From contig JAFXSM010000048.1 of NCBI GenBank assembly GCA_017525605.1, positions 62,001 to 126,000 of the forward strand: a stretch of DNA of 64,000 nucleotides, read 5' to 3'. The notes below the pieces were generated by a model. The model was not told where the DNA came from and did not search any database. It saw only the letters and a program-made list of their open reading frames with translations. Source of the stretch: Treponema sp. (GTDB taxonomy: Bacteria; Spirochaetota; Spirochaetia; Treponematales; Treponemataceae). Shown here one piece after another: positions 52,825 to 62,256 of the stretch; position 1 is the first letter of the stretch; each line of letters begins with the position of its first letter. The translations under genes and the position numbers were made by a program.

Positions 52825-53469
52825 ATGGCTCTTTTGGAATGCAAAAATCTTTGCTTGGGATACGGTTCTAAAATCGTGCAGGAAAATCTGACTTTCTCGG
52901 TGGAGAAGGGCGATTACTTTTTTATGATAGGCGAAAACGGCAGCGGAAAATCGACTCTGATGAAAACTCTCTTGGGCTTCGTGAAACCGCTTGGCGGAAC
53001 TATCAAATATTCTTCCGAATGGAACAGAAAAGGACTCGGCTATCTTCCGCAGACAAGCGAGATTCAGAAAACTTTTCCTGCAACCGTTTGGGAAATCGTG
53101 CTCTCCGGCTGCCAGTCAGGTCTCGGCTTTTTTCCGTTTTACAAAAAATCCGATTACGAAAAAGCGGAGATGAATCTGGCGAAACTCGGGATGCAATCTT
53201 TTGCGAAAAAGAGCTTCAGGGAATTGTCGGGCGGTCAGCAGCAGCGCGTGCTTCTTGCGCGTACTTTGTGCGCTGCCCGCAATGTCCTCGTCCTTGATGA
53301 GCCTGCAAAGGGCTTCGACTCGGAGATTACGGAGACGATGTACAGTTTGCTTTCGCAGCTGAACGACGGCGGAATGACCGTGATTACAATCAGCCACGAC
53401 CTTGATGCCGCGAAAAGATGCGGAAGCAGAATTTTGAAACTCGGAAAAACATGGGAGATTGTGAAATGA
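52825..53469 (+). CDS. znuC: Zinc ABC transporter ATP-binding protein ZnuC
   Basis: 214 residues. Walker A GENGSGKST, Q-loop YLPQTSE, signature LSGGQQQR and Walker B VLVLDEPAKGFD are present. It powers zinc uptake through ZnuB. AAAAGG precedes the ATG; the stop overlaps the znuB start. Confidence 0.94.
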   Translation: MALLECKNLCLGYGSKIVQENLTFSVEKGDYFFMIGENGSGKSTLMKTLLGFVKPLGGTIKYSSEWNRKGLGYLPQTSEIQKTFPATVWEIVLSGCQSGLGFFPFYKKSDYEKAEMNLAKLGMQSFAKKSFRELSGGQQQRVLLARTLCAARNVLVLDEPAKGFDSEITETMYSLLSQLNDGGMTVITISHDLDAAKRCGSRILKLGKTWEIVK

Positions 53470-54308
53470 CGGAACTTTTTGAAACATTGTCGATGTATCT
53501 TGAATTTCCGTTCGTCCGGTACGCGTTTCTTGCGGGCACGATGATTGCGCTTGCGTCTTCGCTTCTCGGTGTCACGCTCGTCCTCAAGCGTTTTTCGTAC
53601 ATCGGAGACGGCCTTTCCCATGCGGCATTCGGAGCGATGGCTGTTGCGTCTGTGCTAAAGTTTTCGAACAGCACGATTTTCGTTCTGCCGGTGACCGTCC
53701 TGTGTGCGATTCTGACTCTCTGCGCAAAGGAAAATTCAAAGATAAAAGGGGATGCGAGCGTCGCGATGATTTCTGTCGGTGCGCTCGCGTTCGGCTATTT
53801 TCTTATGAATATTTTCTCTCCGCCTGCAAATCTTTCTGGCGACGTGTGCAGCACTTTGTTCGGCTCGACTCTGATTCTGACTCTCACGAAGGCTGACATG
53901 ATTTTTTCTGTGGAAATTTCGGTTTTCGTCATTCTCTTTTTCATTTTTTTCTACAACAAGATTTTCGCGATTACGTTCGACGAGGATTTTGCGTTTGCCT
54001 GCGGAACCCGCACGAAAATCCTGAACGTGGTTCTCGCTTCCGTCATCGCGACTGTAATCGTCCTTGCGATGAATCTCGTCGGCACGCTTTTGATTTCCGC
54101 GCTCATCATTTTTCCGTCCGTGTCTTCGATGCTGATTTTCAGAAGTTTCAGGAGCGTCACTGTCGCTTCGTGCGTTTTTTCTGTGTTCGGTGCGCTTGTC
54201 GGAATTCTCGTCTCGATATTGACTGAAACGCCTGTCGGTTCGACGATTGTGATGATTGATATCGGAATTTTTGCTGTTTGCAAAATCATTTCTGTGATAA
54301 GAAAATAG
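53466..54308 (+). CDS. znuB: Zinc ABC transporter permease ZnuB
   Basis: 280 residues from ATG 53466, which overlaps the znuC stop (ATGA). About eight membrane segments; family features ASSLLGVTLVLKRFSYIGDG with LSHAAFGAMA and the C-terminal LVGTLLISALIIFPSVSSML. Forms the membrane channel. Confidence 0.94.
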   Translation: MTELFETLSMYLEFPFVRYAFLAGTMIALASSLLGVTLVLKRFSYIGDGLSHAAFGAMAVASVLKFSNSTIFVLPVTVLCAILTLCAKENSKIKGDASVAMISVGALAFGYFLMNIFSPPANLSGDVCSTLFGSTLILTLTKADMIFSVEISVFVILFFIFFYNKIFAITFDEDFAFACGTRTKILNVVLASVIATVIVLAMNLVGTLLISALIIFPSVSSMLIFRSFRSVTVASCVFSVFGALVGILVSILTETPVGSTIVMIDIGIFAVCKIISVIRK

Positions 54309-54348
54309 AAGAAAACTGAAATAGAAAAAATAGACGGAGAAATCAAAA

Positions 54349-54795
54349 ATGAAAAAAATCCTTGCAGCATTCGCTCTTTTCGTTTGCATCGCATTCTGTT
54401 CAGCTTCTGCGGAAAATTTTCTTTCGGTGAAAAGGCAGAAGAAAATCACGCCGACCACGAAAATAAACTACGACTTTACGAAGCTGAATTACAACATCGC
54501 GTCCGGACTTTTGTTCGACATGCTTGTGTCCCCTGATAAATATGTGAACAAGACCATGAAAATCCACGGGCAGTTTTATTCTGAGAACCACGACGGAATG
54601 AGAAGCTTTGCGATTCTGATTTGGGATTTGACTGGGTGCTGCCCTACCGGCATGATGGTCGCTCCTCTTTCCGAGATGAAATATCCGAATGATTTTCCGA
54701 AAAATGATGAATTTGTGACAGTCACGGGCTTCCTTGAAAAGATTAAAAGCGGTGAAGATGAGTCGCTTTATCTTGTCGCGGAAAAATGGGAATAA
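54349..54795 (+). CDS. Small secreted protein of the zinc operon
   Basis: 148 residues with a signal peptide (MKKILAAFALFVCIAFCSAS). The body has the pattern of an OB-like beta domain: LFDMLVSPDKYVNKTMKIHG, QFYSENHDGM, LIWDLTGCCPTGMMVAPL (adjacent cysteines), VTVTGFLEK and LYLVAEKWE. It lies 40 bases after znuB on the same strand. Proteins of this type occur beside zinc uptake genes in Firmicutes, from memory; the role is not known. The CC pair could bind a metal or be oxidised. Confidence 0.75.
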   Translation: MKKILAAFALFVCIAFCSASAENFLSVKRQKKITPTTKINYDFTKLNYNIASGLLFDMLVSPDKYVNKTMKIHGQFYSENHDGMRSFAILIWDLTGCCPTGMMVAPLSEMKYPNDFPKNDEFVTVTGFLEKIKSGEDESLYLVAEKWE

Positions 54796-54832
54796 CCGAT
54801 TTTTTTTTCGATTTTTCGCTATTTTTTTCCTG

Positions 54833-55486
54833 CTATTTCTTTTCAAGCGGGCTGAATTTCAGCACAAAAAAAGCGGCTGCGATTATCGGGAGCAGTGCGA
54901 ACAAAAACGAATAATTCCCGATTTGCTTCCATAAAATAAAACATGACGCGACTCCTATATGAAACGAAATCAGCGTGAGCCCGAAAAATTTCGCTTTCAG
55001 GCAGAATCCTTTGTCCTTGTTGAAGACGATTTCAGTCAGTGCGGAAAAGCATTGCTTCAGGTTGTTCGTCGAAAAAATTGTGGAGCTTGTGAACCCGTAT
55101 GCGCCCGAGAAACTTGACCATTGGAATGACATTGCGAAAAAAGTCGGGTACATTGCGACTGTCGCCGGCATTTTTTCGGGGAGGAACGGGATTAACGCGG
55201 CTGTCATTGCGTCGGCTGCGAGTGCCATTAAACGCACGTCAAGGTTTGTCCTTCGTTTCAGCAGTGTCACGGAAAATATTGGAATCAGATAGATGATTGC
55301 GCCAAGAAAGTGCAGGAGAAAAGTTTTGGGGCTGCCCGAAAGTGCAAGGACTACGATTTCTATCATGTTTGCTGTTTGGGCAGAGCCGAAAACGAAAGCT
55401 ATGTTAAGGATTGGAAACAATCCCAAAAATCCGCCGATGAATGCGATAAAGTAATGTATGACTGCATCAAAATCATCTTTTTTCAT
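54833..55486 (-). CDS. DUF1275 (YoaK) family membrane protein
   Basis: 217 residues with about six membrane segments. The family region is AMSFQWSSFSGAYGFTSSTI followed by FSTNNLKQCFSAL. Function of the family is unknown; a transport role has been suggested. It ends 37 bases from the zinc operon in convergent orientation, with no clear terminator between. Confidence 0.8.
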   Translation of the reverse strand: MKKDDFDAVIHYFIAFIGGFLGLFPILNIAFVFGSAQTANMIEIVVLALSGSPKTFLLHFLGAIIYLIPIFSVTLLKRRTNLDVRLMALAADAMTAALIPFLPEKMPATVAMYPTFFAMSFQWSSFSGAYGFTSSTIFSTNNLKQCFSALTEIVFNKDKGFCLKAKFFGLTLISFHIGVASCFILWKQIGNYSFLFALLPIIAAAFFVLKFSPLEKK

Positions 55487-55524
55487 TGTGCAATCAGAAT
55501 AGCGGATTTTCGGGATTTAATATA

Positions 55525-57606
55525 TCAGACTTTGAACTGGTCAATCTGAGAGCCAATCTGGTTGATTGACGTTTTCATCTTGCCTGCAATTTCCGTCAGC
55601 ATTGCGCCGGTGTTGTTTATCTTCTTTGCACCGACAGACATTTCTTCCATGCTGTTTTTCATGACGAGCGTCGCATCCTGAAGCCGGCGCACTTCGTCGA
55701 GAATCTGCTTGTTTCCGATTGACATCTCTTCGGAAGCCGTGCGGACTTCGATTGTGCTGTCGTTCATCGTGTGGAGCGAGTCGGTTATCTGGCGTGAACC
55801 TTCCTGCTGCTCTTCCATTGCGGATTTTATCTGGCGGACGAGCTGGTCTGTCTCGTGAATCTTTTCTGCGACGATTGAGAATGCCGAGCTTGATTCTTCC
55901 GATGCCGTGACGACGCTTCCGATTGAATTCTTGATGCTTGAAAGCTGGTCGCCGATTGTCTTCGACTGCGTTGTGGAAGTTTCGGAAAGCTTTCTGATTT
56001 CGTCCGCGACTACTGCGAATCCCTTTCCGGCTTCTCCAGCGTGTGCAGCTTCGATTGCGGCGTTCATAGCCAAGAGGTTCGTCTGCGAAGCGATTGCCGC
56101 GATTGCCGCGTTCGCTTCTTGAAGCATGTTCGACTGCTGCTCGATTTCCTGGATTCGCTTGTTGACGTGCTGCTGCTTTTCCGCGCCGTTCTTTGCCTGT
56201 GCAGAAAGCGAGTCGAATGAATTCGCCATTTTGTCCACCGACTGGTTGACCGACGCGATGTTTCCGATCATCTCCTCGACAGCGGATGATGCGTTGCTTA
56301 CGCCCTGCGACTGGTTTTCAATCATTCGCTCAAGAGACTCGATGTTCGATGCGATTTCGTTCACCGCGCCTGCCGTCTGCGAAACGCTGTCGCTCTGGTT
56401 GTTTATCTGAGCGTGCATACTGTCGATGTTCGCGATGATTTCCGTTATCGACGAGCTTGTTTCTTCCATGCTGTAGTCCAAATTTTCTCCTGCAGCAGAA
56501 AGAAGCTCTTTCGAATCTTTTATGTCGCTGATGATAGTCTGCAATTTTCCCGAGAACTGGTTGAAACCGCGCACGAGATCTCCGATTTCGTCCTTGCTCT
56601 TTGTCTTGATTCTCTTCGTCAAATCCGCGTTTCCGTTTGCGATTTCCGTCACAGCGTCTTTTACGATTTCGATTGGTGTTACGATTGTGTGCGAGATGAT
56701 GATTGAAATAGCGATTCCCAAAATGAGACCGACGAGCGAGAAAATCAGAATCATCTTTACTGCCCTGTGGATGTCCTGTAGAAGCTCGTTGCGCGGACCG
56801 ACCGTGACGAACATCCAGCCGCTTTCTTTTGAGAGTGCCCTTGCCGCAAAATACTGTCCGTTTCCGTCATCTGGAAGAAAGAATGTCGAGCCTTCTTTTA
56901 TGTCACCGTAATAATCCTGAAGATTGAATTCCGCAAAGAAATTCTCTTTCATGAGTTTTGACGAGTCCTCGTTCGTTACATATCGTCCGCTTTTGTCGAG
57001 GATGAATGATTTTCCTGATGCTGAAAGCCTGATTGGGGCGACGAGCGCGTTCAGGTCTCCGAGTTTCAGGTCGAGCGAAACTACGCCTGCGAATCTTCCG
57101 CCTTTTGAAACGCTTGTTGCAAGTGCCGCGACCATTGAATTTGTGACGCTGTCGAGATACGGATCCGAGAAATTCACAGTTCCGCTTAGTACGCCCTGTC
57201 CTGCCTTGTACCATGCGCGTGTCGTTTGGTCGTAGTCGCTTGGAGGATTCCATCTGTCGTTCGCCCAGAAAAATCCGCCGTCCTTGACTGGGACTGCGCC
57301 TGAATAATAAAGCTCCGAAAAGTTGCCCTTTCCGTTCAGAAGTTTCTCGAAGAAATTTTCGATGTCCTCCTGATTATCTTCGTGCGTGTTCAGATAATGG
57401 CTGACTGTGTGAACGATGCTTATAGGCTCTTGCATGAAGTGGTTTATCTGATGATACCCCTGCATGATTTTGTCATCGGCATCTTCTTTTGTCTGTGCCA
57501 TCAGCGTTCTGTACTGGATTGCAATTATCGGAATTGTGATGAGGATAATTGAGAACAAAACCAGAGCAACGTTTGATGAGATTAGCTTCATTCGTATGGA
57601 TTTCAA
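55525..57606 (-). CDS. Methyl-accepting chemotaxis protein with dCache sensor domain
   Basis: 693 residues. Membrane segment 1 (~13-32), periplasmic dCache domain (~35-280), membrane segment 2 (~285-308), HAMP, and the signalling domain with its tip [20 protein letters not shown] followed by [14 protein letters not shown]. In the sensor domain Tyr 125, Arg 130, Trp 132, Tyr 133, Tyr 150 and Asp 179 fall at spacings close to the amino-acid-binding motif of dCache_1 receptors, so an amino acid is the likely ligand. The start is TTG 57606, 7 bases after AAGGAG; ATG 57591 is too far from it. Confidence 0.92.
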   Translation of the reverse strand: MKSIRMKLISSNVALVLFSIILITIPIIAIQYRTLMAQTKEDADDKIMQGYHQINHFMQEPISIVHTVSHYLNTHEDNQEDIENFFEKLLNGKGNFSELYYSGAVPVKDGGFFWANDRWNPPSDYDQTTRAWYKAGQGVLSGTVNFSDPYLDSVTNSMVAALATSVSKGGRFAGVVSLDLKLGDLNALVAPIRLSASGKSFILDKSGRYVTNEDSSKLMKENFFAEFNLQDYYGDIKEGSTFFLPDDGNGQYFAARALSKESGWMFVTVGPRNELLQDIHRAVKMILIFSLVGLILGIAISIIISHTIVTPIEIVKDAVTEIANGNADLTKRIKTKSKDEIGDLVRGFNQFSGKLQTIISDIKDSKELLSAAGENLDYSMEETSSSITEIIANIDSMHAQINNQSDSVSQTAGAVNEIASNIESLERMIENQSQGVSNASSAVEEMIGNIASVNQSVDKMANSFDSLSAQAKNGAEKQQHVNKRIQEIEQQSNMLQEANAAIAAIASQTNLLAMNAAIEAAHAGEAGKGFAVVADEIRKLSETSTTQSKTIGDQLSSIKNSIGSVVTASEESSSAFSIVAEKIHETDQLVRQIKSAMEEQQEGSRQITDSLHTMNDSTIEVRTASEEMSIGNKQILDEVRRLQDATLVMKNSMEEMSVGAKKINNTGAMLTEIAGKMKTSINQIGSQIDQFKV

Positions 57607-57632
57607 AATACATCTCCTTGAATATGTCTGTT

Positions 57633-57640
57633 AAATCGGC
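57633..57640 (-). promoter_or_regulatory. Sigma-28-like -10 element before the MCP gene
   Basis: On the minus strand GCCGATTT matches GCCGATAA at 6 of 8 bases and ends about 27 bases before the start codon. No good TAAA lies 15-16 bases upstream, so the call rests on the -10 and on the gene type. Confidence 0.4.
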
Positions 57641-57857
57641 ATGAAAGTTAGATTAATATTGTTTTGCTAGAATATGAAAATATTCTAAATGTTTTTTCAT
57701 TATAGCACAGAAAAGCGATGTTATGAAAAAAAAGCGGATAAAAATGTTGGGGGGAAGTGGATTCGGAACGGGAGGTGTGGAAATGTTAGGGAGATGCTTT
57801 GTCAAGTGAAAAAAATCTGCGGAATTATTCCGTTTATAATATAGTATTCTATAGACA

Positions 57858-58210
57858 ATGAACTCAAAGAAAGATTTATCCGAACGCGACATCATCACTA
57901 AATATATTCTCCCCGCAATAGAGAACGCTGGCTGGGACAAACAGACTCAGATTCGTGAAGAAGTGACTTTTACAGACGGGCGGTGCGGGAATGCAGCAGG
58001 CTTTGGAATATGCGGGGACACTTGATATTCCTGTCGCAATTTCAAGCAACGGGTACGGATTCTTGATTCAATACCGAAAGAACTGCGGCTGTTCCGACTC
58101 CGCTCAACAACCGTGCTTCGACTTACCTCCAGAAAACTCGGCAAGCAAGACGCGAAGCGGATTGCTGCAAACGCTCGACAAGGCTCTTATGCAGGAGTAT
58201 TTTGGGTGAT
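57858..58210 (+). pseudogene. Decayed 5' part of a type I restriction R subunit gene (hsdR-like), copy 1
   Basis: From ATG 57858 the frame encodes SKKDLSERDIITKYILPAIE and then NAGWDKQTQIREEVTFTDGR, the standard N-terminus of HsdR proteins (~41 residues). The frame is then lost (stop at 58023). In the +1 frame from 57991 it continues MQQALEYAGTLDIPVAISSN with GYGF, which matches HsdR sequence some 60-70 residues further on, so there is an internal deletion plus a frameshift. After GYGF no HsdR sequence is recognisable up to 58210. A TATAAT lies at 57835-57840. The stretch 57641-57857 and 58211-58351 hold no other gene that I can see. Confidence 0.7.
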
Positions 58211-58351
58211 GTTTGCCTTAAATGTGGTAAAATGAAGCAATGGAGGTTATAGGAAAAAGTTATTTCGTTATCAAAAAAATGTATTGGTAAAGATTCTGTA
58301 AAAGAAATATACCTACGTCATCTTTGATTGAAAAAAATGGAGGATGACGAA

Positions 58352-59314
58352 ATGGCAAAGAAAGTATACAAGTCCATCACGCAGCTGGTGGGAAACACTC
58401 CGCTTGTGGAGCTGACAAACTACGAGAAAAAACTCAATCTCAAGGCAAAGATTTTTGCGAAACTCGAATATTTCAACCCGGAAAGCAGCGTGAAGGACAG
58501 AATCGCGCTCAACATGCTCGAAACCGCGGAGAAAAAGGGGCTTATCACTCCGGGAAAGACTACGATAGTCGAAACGACTTCTGGAAACACGGGAATCGCG
58601 GTGGCGGCGTTCGCGGCCGCAAAGGGATACAAATTCGTCGTCTACATTCAGGATGAAGTCAGCATAGAGCGTAAGCAGGTCATAAAAGCGTTCGGTGCGA
58701 AGCTGATAAACTTGAGTGAAGTCCCCGAGTATGTGGAAGTCCTCGATGAGACCGGCGGAGATTTTGTCGCCGGAATAAAAGTCTTGAAAGAAAAAGTCAT
58801 TCCGAAAATCGAAAACAGCTTCTTCATAGACCAAGTGTCGAATCCGGCGAATCCAGAGGCGCACTACAACACGACCGCGCGTGAAATCTGGAACGACACG
58901 GAAGGCGACGTCGACATTTTCGTCGCCTGCGCGGGAACCGGCGGAACGATTACAGGAACTGGAAGATTCCTCAAAGAGAAGAAGCCGTCCGTGAAAGTCG
59001 TGGGCGTTCAGCCGCCGGTGAATGACGTAATCGTGACTGGCGTCCACAATTTTACTGATGTCCAAAAAGAGCGCGTTCCGCAAGTTTTGAACAAGGAATA
59101 CATCGACGATGTAGTCACGATTGTTCCCGATTCCGCTTTCGAGGCAGCCCGCCTTCTTGCGAGGACGGACGGAATCCTTGTGGGAATTTCAAGCGGAGCG
59201 GCTCTTTCCGTTGCGACGGATTTGGCGAAATCGGACGAGAACGAAGGAAAGAACATCGTCGTAATCCTTCCCGACACAGGCCTGCGCTATCTGAGCACAA
59301 ACCTGTTCGCATGA
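58352..59314 (+). CDS. cysK: Cysteine synthase (O-acetylserine sulfhydrylase)
   Basis: 320 residues from ATG 58352 (GGAGG 8 bases upstream; ATG 58337 contains that RBS). PLP-binding Lys 48 in ESSVKDR, the substrate loop ETTSGNTGIAVA, the phosphate-binding GTGGTITGTG, and the C-terminal GISSGAA all fit CysK/CysM. Makes cysteine from O-acetylserine and sulphide. It lies alone between the two hsdR remnants, with base use richer in GC than the flanks. Confidence 0.93.
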   Translation: MAKKVYKSITQLVGNTPLVELTNYEKKLNLKAKIFAKLEYFNPESSVKDRIALNMLETAEKKGLITPGKTTIVETTSGNTGIAVAAFAAAKGYKFVVYIQDEVSIERKQVIKAFGAKLINLSEVPEYVEVLDETGGDFVAGIKVLKEKVIPKIENSFFIDQVSNPANPEAHYNTTAREIWNDTEGDVDIFVACAGTGGTITGTGRFLKEKKPSVKVVGVQPPVNDVIVTGVHNFTDVQKERVPQVLNKEYIDDVVTIVPDSAFEAARLLARTDGILVGISSGAALSVATDLAKSDENEGKNIVVILPDTGLRYLSTNLFA

Positions 59315-59327
59315 CGTTGGCTTGTGT

Positions 59328-59468
59328 TTATCGTGAGAGCGTCTTGAAGTGCTCCACGACAAGGTTTCCCGATTCAGTCAAATCCGAGCTTGTCCAGCCG
59401 GAAGTCTTCGAGCAGCTTGATTGAATCGCCGAGGCCGTCTCGCTCTTGTTCGAGAGGCTCCAGTTCAT
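59328..59468 (-). other. Short open frame or remnant, 46 residues
   Basis: The minus strand downstream of cysK reads MNWSLSNKSETASAIQSSCS and continues to VVEHFKTLSR before a stop. The residue mix looks protein-like and the reading is open further upstream of the ATG (RRKKYNISH), but there is no RBS and no family is recognised. It could be the tail of a lost gene. The rest of 59315-59625 holds no gene that I can see. Confidence 0.3.
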
Positions 59469-59605
59469 GTGGCTGATGTTGTATTTTTTACGCCTTGAAC
59501 GGTTTCACAAAAAAAAGACTGCCTACAGAAAGTTCGATATTGTGAGGCAAAATGTAACCTTCTGTCACAACCACCAGTCGATTTTTTATTAAAATCAGAT
59601 TTTGG

Positions 59606-59614
59606 TGGTATAAT
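59606..59614 (+). promoter_or_regulatory. Extended -10 promoter before hsdR remnant 2
   Basis: TGGTATAAT fits the TGnTATAAT extended -10 form and lies 12 bases before the ATG of the remnant. The -35 region is poor (TTATTA). Confidence 0.5.
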
Positions 59615-59625
59615 TAATGACTAAT

Positions 59626-59857
59626 ATGGATTCCAAAAGCAGCCTTTCCGAACGTGACATCATCACAAAGTTCATTCTCCCTGCAATTGAGCAATCTGGC
59701 TGGAACAAGCAGACTCAGGTTCGCGAAGAAGTTACTTTTACGGCAGGGCGTATTTTTGTAAGAGGAAGTTACACATACTACGGGTGAGATTTTGCAGATG
59801 CTGAGCTATTCGTTTAAGAAGAGTGAAGAATTGCTCGATGAACTAAAGCAACTCTAA
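59626..59857 (+). pseudogene. Decayed 5' part of a type I restriction R subunit gene (hsdR-like), copy 2
   Basis: ATG 59626 opens a 53-codon frame: SKSSLSERDIITKFILPAIE, then QSGWNKQTQVREEVTFTAGR and IFVRG, the HsdR N-terminus again. It stops at 59785. A +1 frame continues GEILQMLSYSFKKSEELLDE and ends at 59857; this tail is not recognised and may come from the far end of a restriction gene. About 120 bases are clearly similar to copy 1 at the DNA level. It is followed by the minus-strand terminator at 59883. Confidence 0.7.
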
Positions 59858-59882
59858 AAATTTTTTCATCATTGCGCCCCCC

Positions 59883-59931
59883 AAAAAAAATGCGATGTTT
59901 GCATTCCCCAATCGAAACTGCAAACATCGCA
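59883..59931 (-). terminator. Terminator of the adenylate cyclase operon
   Basis: A perfect 13-bp stem TGCGATGTTTGCA (59891-59903) / TGCAAACATCGCA (59919-59931), followed on the minus strand by eight T. It lies 22 bases after the cyclase stop. Confidence 0.93.
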
Positions 59932-59952
59932 CTGTTAGTCGTCTTGTGATTC

Positions 59953-62256
59953 CTACTTGCTCAGCAGCCTGAAACATTTCAGTTCGGCGTTGTACGCTAC
60001 GCCGAAGTCGTCTTCCTCTTGCGGGGCTTTTCCCTGCATGAAGAAATTCTCAAGCAGCTTGATGTAGTATTTCGCGACGTTGTCGCTTGGTTTTTCTTCC
60101 GAGAGCTTTTTGAATTTGTCCCGTGCGGATTCGTATTTTCCGCTGTCGAAATCCTGCATCGCGACTTCCCAGTTTGCGACGTACTGCAAAAGTCCTTCGT
60201 CTGCGTTTTCTTTTGTCGAAAGCGGCTCGTAAAGAGTCAGCGGAGTGTTCACGTTAACGACCTGGACTTTGTCGAGCCGCCTGCAGATGATTCCGTCCGC
60301 AAGCTTTTTGTACGTCGCCTCGCTCATGAGTATTCCGAACGTCGAGTACTGCTTGTTGACGCCCTCAAGTCGGCTTGCAAGGTTCACGTTGTTTCCCATC
60401 ATGGTGTAGTTCTTCTTGTTTTCGCTTCCCATGTAGCCAGCAATCATCTCGCCCGAGTTGATTCCGATTCGCGTGAAAATCTGCTTGTTGTTTTTTACCA
60501 TTATGCTGAATGCCGAGTAGAGCGCGTCCGGCATTTCCTCCGGTTTCTCTTTCGAAGCGATTTCCCTGATTTCCTCGTTCATCACTTTTTCGGCGGCTTT
60601 CATCTTGAGCGCGGCTTTCACTGCTCTCGTCGCGTTGTCGCCCATTTTCAGCGGCGCACCCACGAGCGCGATTATCGCGTCTCCCTCGTATTTGTCGATT
60701 GTTCCGCCTTCCGCCATGATTATGTCGCTCATCTTCGTCAGGTAATAATTCAGAAGCGCGACTAGTTCGCCTGCCGTGAGAAGTTCGCTGAACGACGAGA
60801 ATTTCTGGATGTCGGTGAAGATTGCGGTCATGTCCACGCTTTCGCCGCCGAGCTTGAAACTGTCAGGCTGCGCGACAATCTGATTCACGACATCTTTCGA
60901 AAGGCACTGGCTGAATGCGTTCGTGATGAATTTCTTGTCCTTCGAAGCCGCGAGGAATCCCGTCACAATCGTCGAGATGTACGCGAACACGGAAGAAATC
61001 AGCGGAACAATCTCGCCGACATAGATTCTCGTCGATTTGTAGATGACGATTAGAACCGCGCTTTCCGTGAAAATCAGGAGGAAGCCGACGAAAATCTTCG
61101 CGCCTGTTGATTTTATCGCCGCAGTGACGTACACGATGAGAATCGCGAAAAGCAATGCGTAGATAATCGAAACGTAGACAGGGGACTCGCCGACGAAATC
61201 CTGGTTCAGAATCTGGTTCACGAGAGTGTAATGTGCGCCCGGAAGCGGATACTGCGCCTCGTACTGGTTCACGCCGTAGTCCGAAGTGCTCGTGGCGCAA
61301 GTTCCGATTATGCAGATTGCGGAAGAGAGCTGCTTTTTCAGGGAGTCGTACAGCTTCGTGTATTCCTCGATGTAGTCAGCCTCTCCGTCCTCTTCCATGT
61401 ACATTCGGAGGAGCGAAATCCTGTATATGTCGCCGATTGAGACATAGTTGTAATCGTTGAACATCATCGCAGGATATTTGAGAATCACTTTTCCGTCGTT
61501 TCCGCGCGGAATCTCGATGTCCTTCGTCGTTCCGTCCGGAAGCTGCGCGTCTTTCAATGTGATTTTCTTGCTTTCGACTATTACGTTTGTCGTCTTGAAT
61601 TTTTTCAGGAGGGCAGGGAGCGAAAGCTGGGCGTAGTAGTTGCCCTTGTATTTCGCGACCGGATTCAATCTTCTGTAGTAGTTGTCGCTGTCGGGAACCG
61701 CATTCACGAAGCCCGCTCCTGCCGCGTACTGCATGAAATTCGGAATCGTCGATATCGCGCCGGTGTATTCCTGCGTCGTCGTGTCGTTTTTTACCGTGAC
61801 GTTCTTGAGGATTCCCTTTTCGTCCATCAAAGTTTTTGATTCATCTGCAATTTCAGTTGAATAGTCGAACGTGAAATTGAAATAAGTCACTTTGGAATTT
61901 TTGAGGGATTCTTCCATTGTCTCGTCAGGCCAGAACGGCTCGAAATTGTCGTTCACGCTTGCCTTCGCGCTGTCGATGAAACTAAGGTCGAACACAATCG
62001 ATTCGACTCCCATTTCTTCCATGACGGAAATGCAGTCGGCATAGACATCGCGGGTGAAAGGGAACGAGCCGATTGTGTCTATCGCAAAGTCGTCGATGCC
62101 GACCATGACAACATCATCCCGGATTTGCGTTGACGGCAGAAAACGCTGGAAGAGGTCAGAGAATTTTGCCTCTGCCGTTGTGAAAAGGAACAGCGAGGCA
62201 GAGGCAACGCATGAGAGCGGAATGAGAAACGAAAATGCCTTTCGTTTAGTCATCAA
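59953..62256 (-). CDS. CHASE2-domain class III adenylate cyclase
   Basis: 767 residues. One N-terminal membrane segment (~8-28), an extracytoplasmic CHASE2 domain (~30-350; RDDVVMVGIDDFAIDTIGSF), three membrane segments (~357-378, 386-405, 413-437) and a catalytic domain (~470-680). Metal-binding Asp 482 (FTDIQKF) and Asp 526 (KYEGDAI), the adenine-selecting Lys 522, and the transition-state pair Asn 625/Arg 629 (NNVNLASR) are all present, so it should be active and make cAMP. A ~75-residue TPR-like tail (VANWEVAMQDFDSGKYESAR) follows. Its start overlaps the FecR-like gene by 11 bases. Confidence 0.92.
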   Translation of the reverse strand: MMTKRKAFSFLIPLSCVASASLFLFTTAEAKFSDLFQRFLPSTQIRDDVVMVGIDDFAIDTIGSFPFTRDVYADCISVMEEMGVESIVFDLSFIDSAKASVNDNFEPFWPDETMEESLKNSKVTYFNFTFDYSTEIADESKTLMDEKGILKNVTVKNDTTTQEYTGAISTIPNFMQYAAGAGFVNAVPDSDNYYRRLNPVAKYKGNYYAQLSLPALLKKFKTTNVIVESKKITLKDAQLPDGTTKDIEIPRGNDGKVILKYPAMMFNDYNYVSIGDIYRISLLRMYMEEDGEADYIEEYTKLYDSLKKQLSSAICIIGTCATSTSDYGVNQYEAQYPLPGAHYTLVNQILNQDFVGESPVYVSIIYALLFAILIVYVTAAIKSTGAKIFVGFLLIFTESAVLIVIYKSTRIYVGEIVPLISSVFAYISTIVTGFLAASKDKKFITNAFSQCLSKDVVNQIVAQPDSFKLGGESVDMTAIFTDIQKFSSFSELLTAGELVALLNYYLTKMSDIIMAEGGTIDKYEGDAIIALVGAPLKMGDNATRAVKAALKMKAAEKVMNEEIREIASKEKPEEMPDALYSAFSIMVKNNKQIFTRIGINSGEMIAGYMGSENKKNYTMMGNNVNLASRLEGVNKQYSTFGILMSEATYKKLADGIICRRLDKVQVVNVNTPLTLYEPLSTKENADEGLLQYVANWEVAMQDFDSGKYESARDKFKKLSEEKPSDNVAKYYIKLLENFFMQGKAPQEEDDFGVAYNAELKCFRLLSK

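Noticed and set aside
57653-57940. A 95-codon minus-strand frame upstream of the MCP gene
   Set aside because: It runs across the MCP promoter and the antisense of the hsdR remnant, has no RBS and an odd composition.
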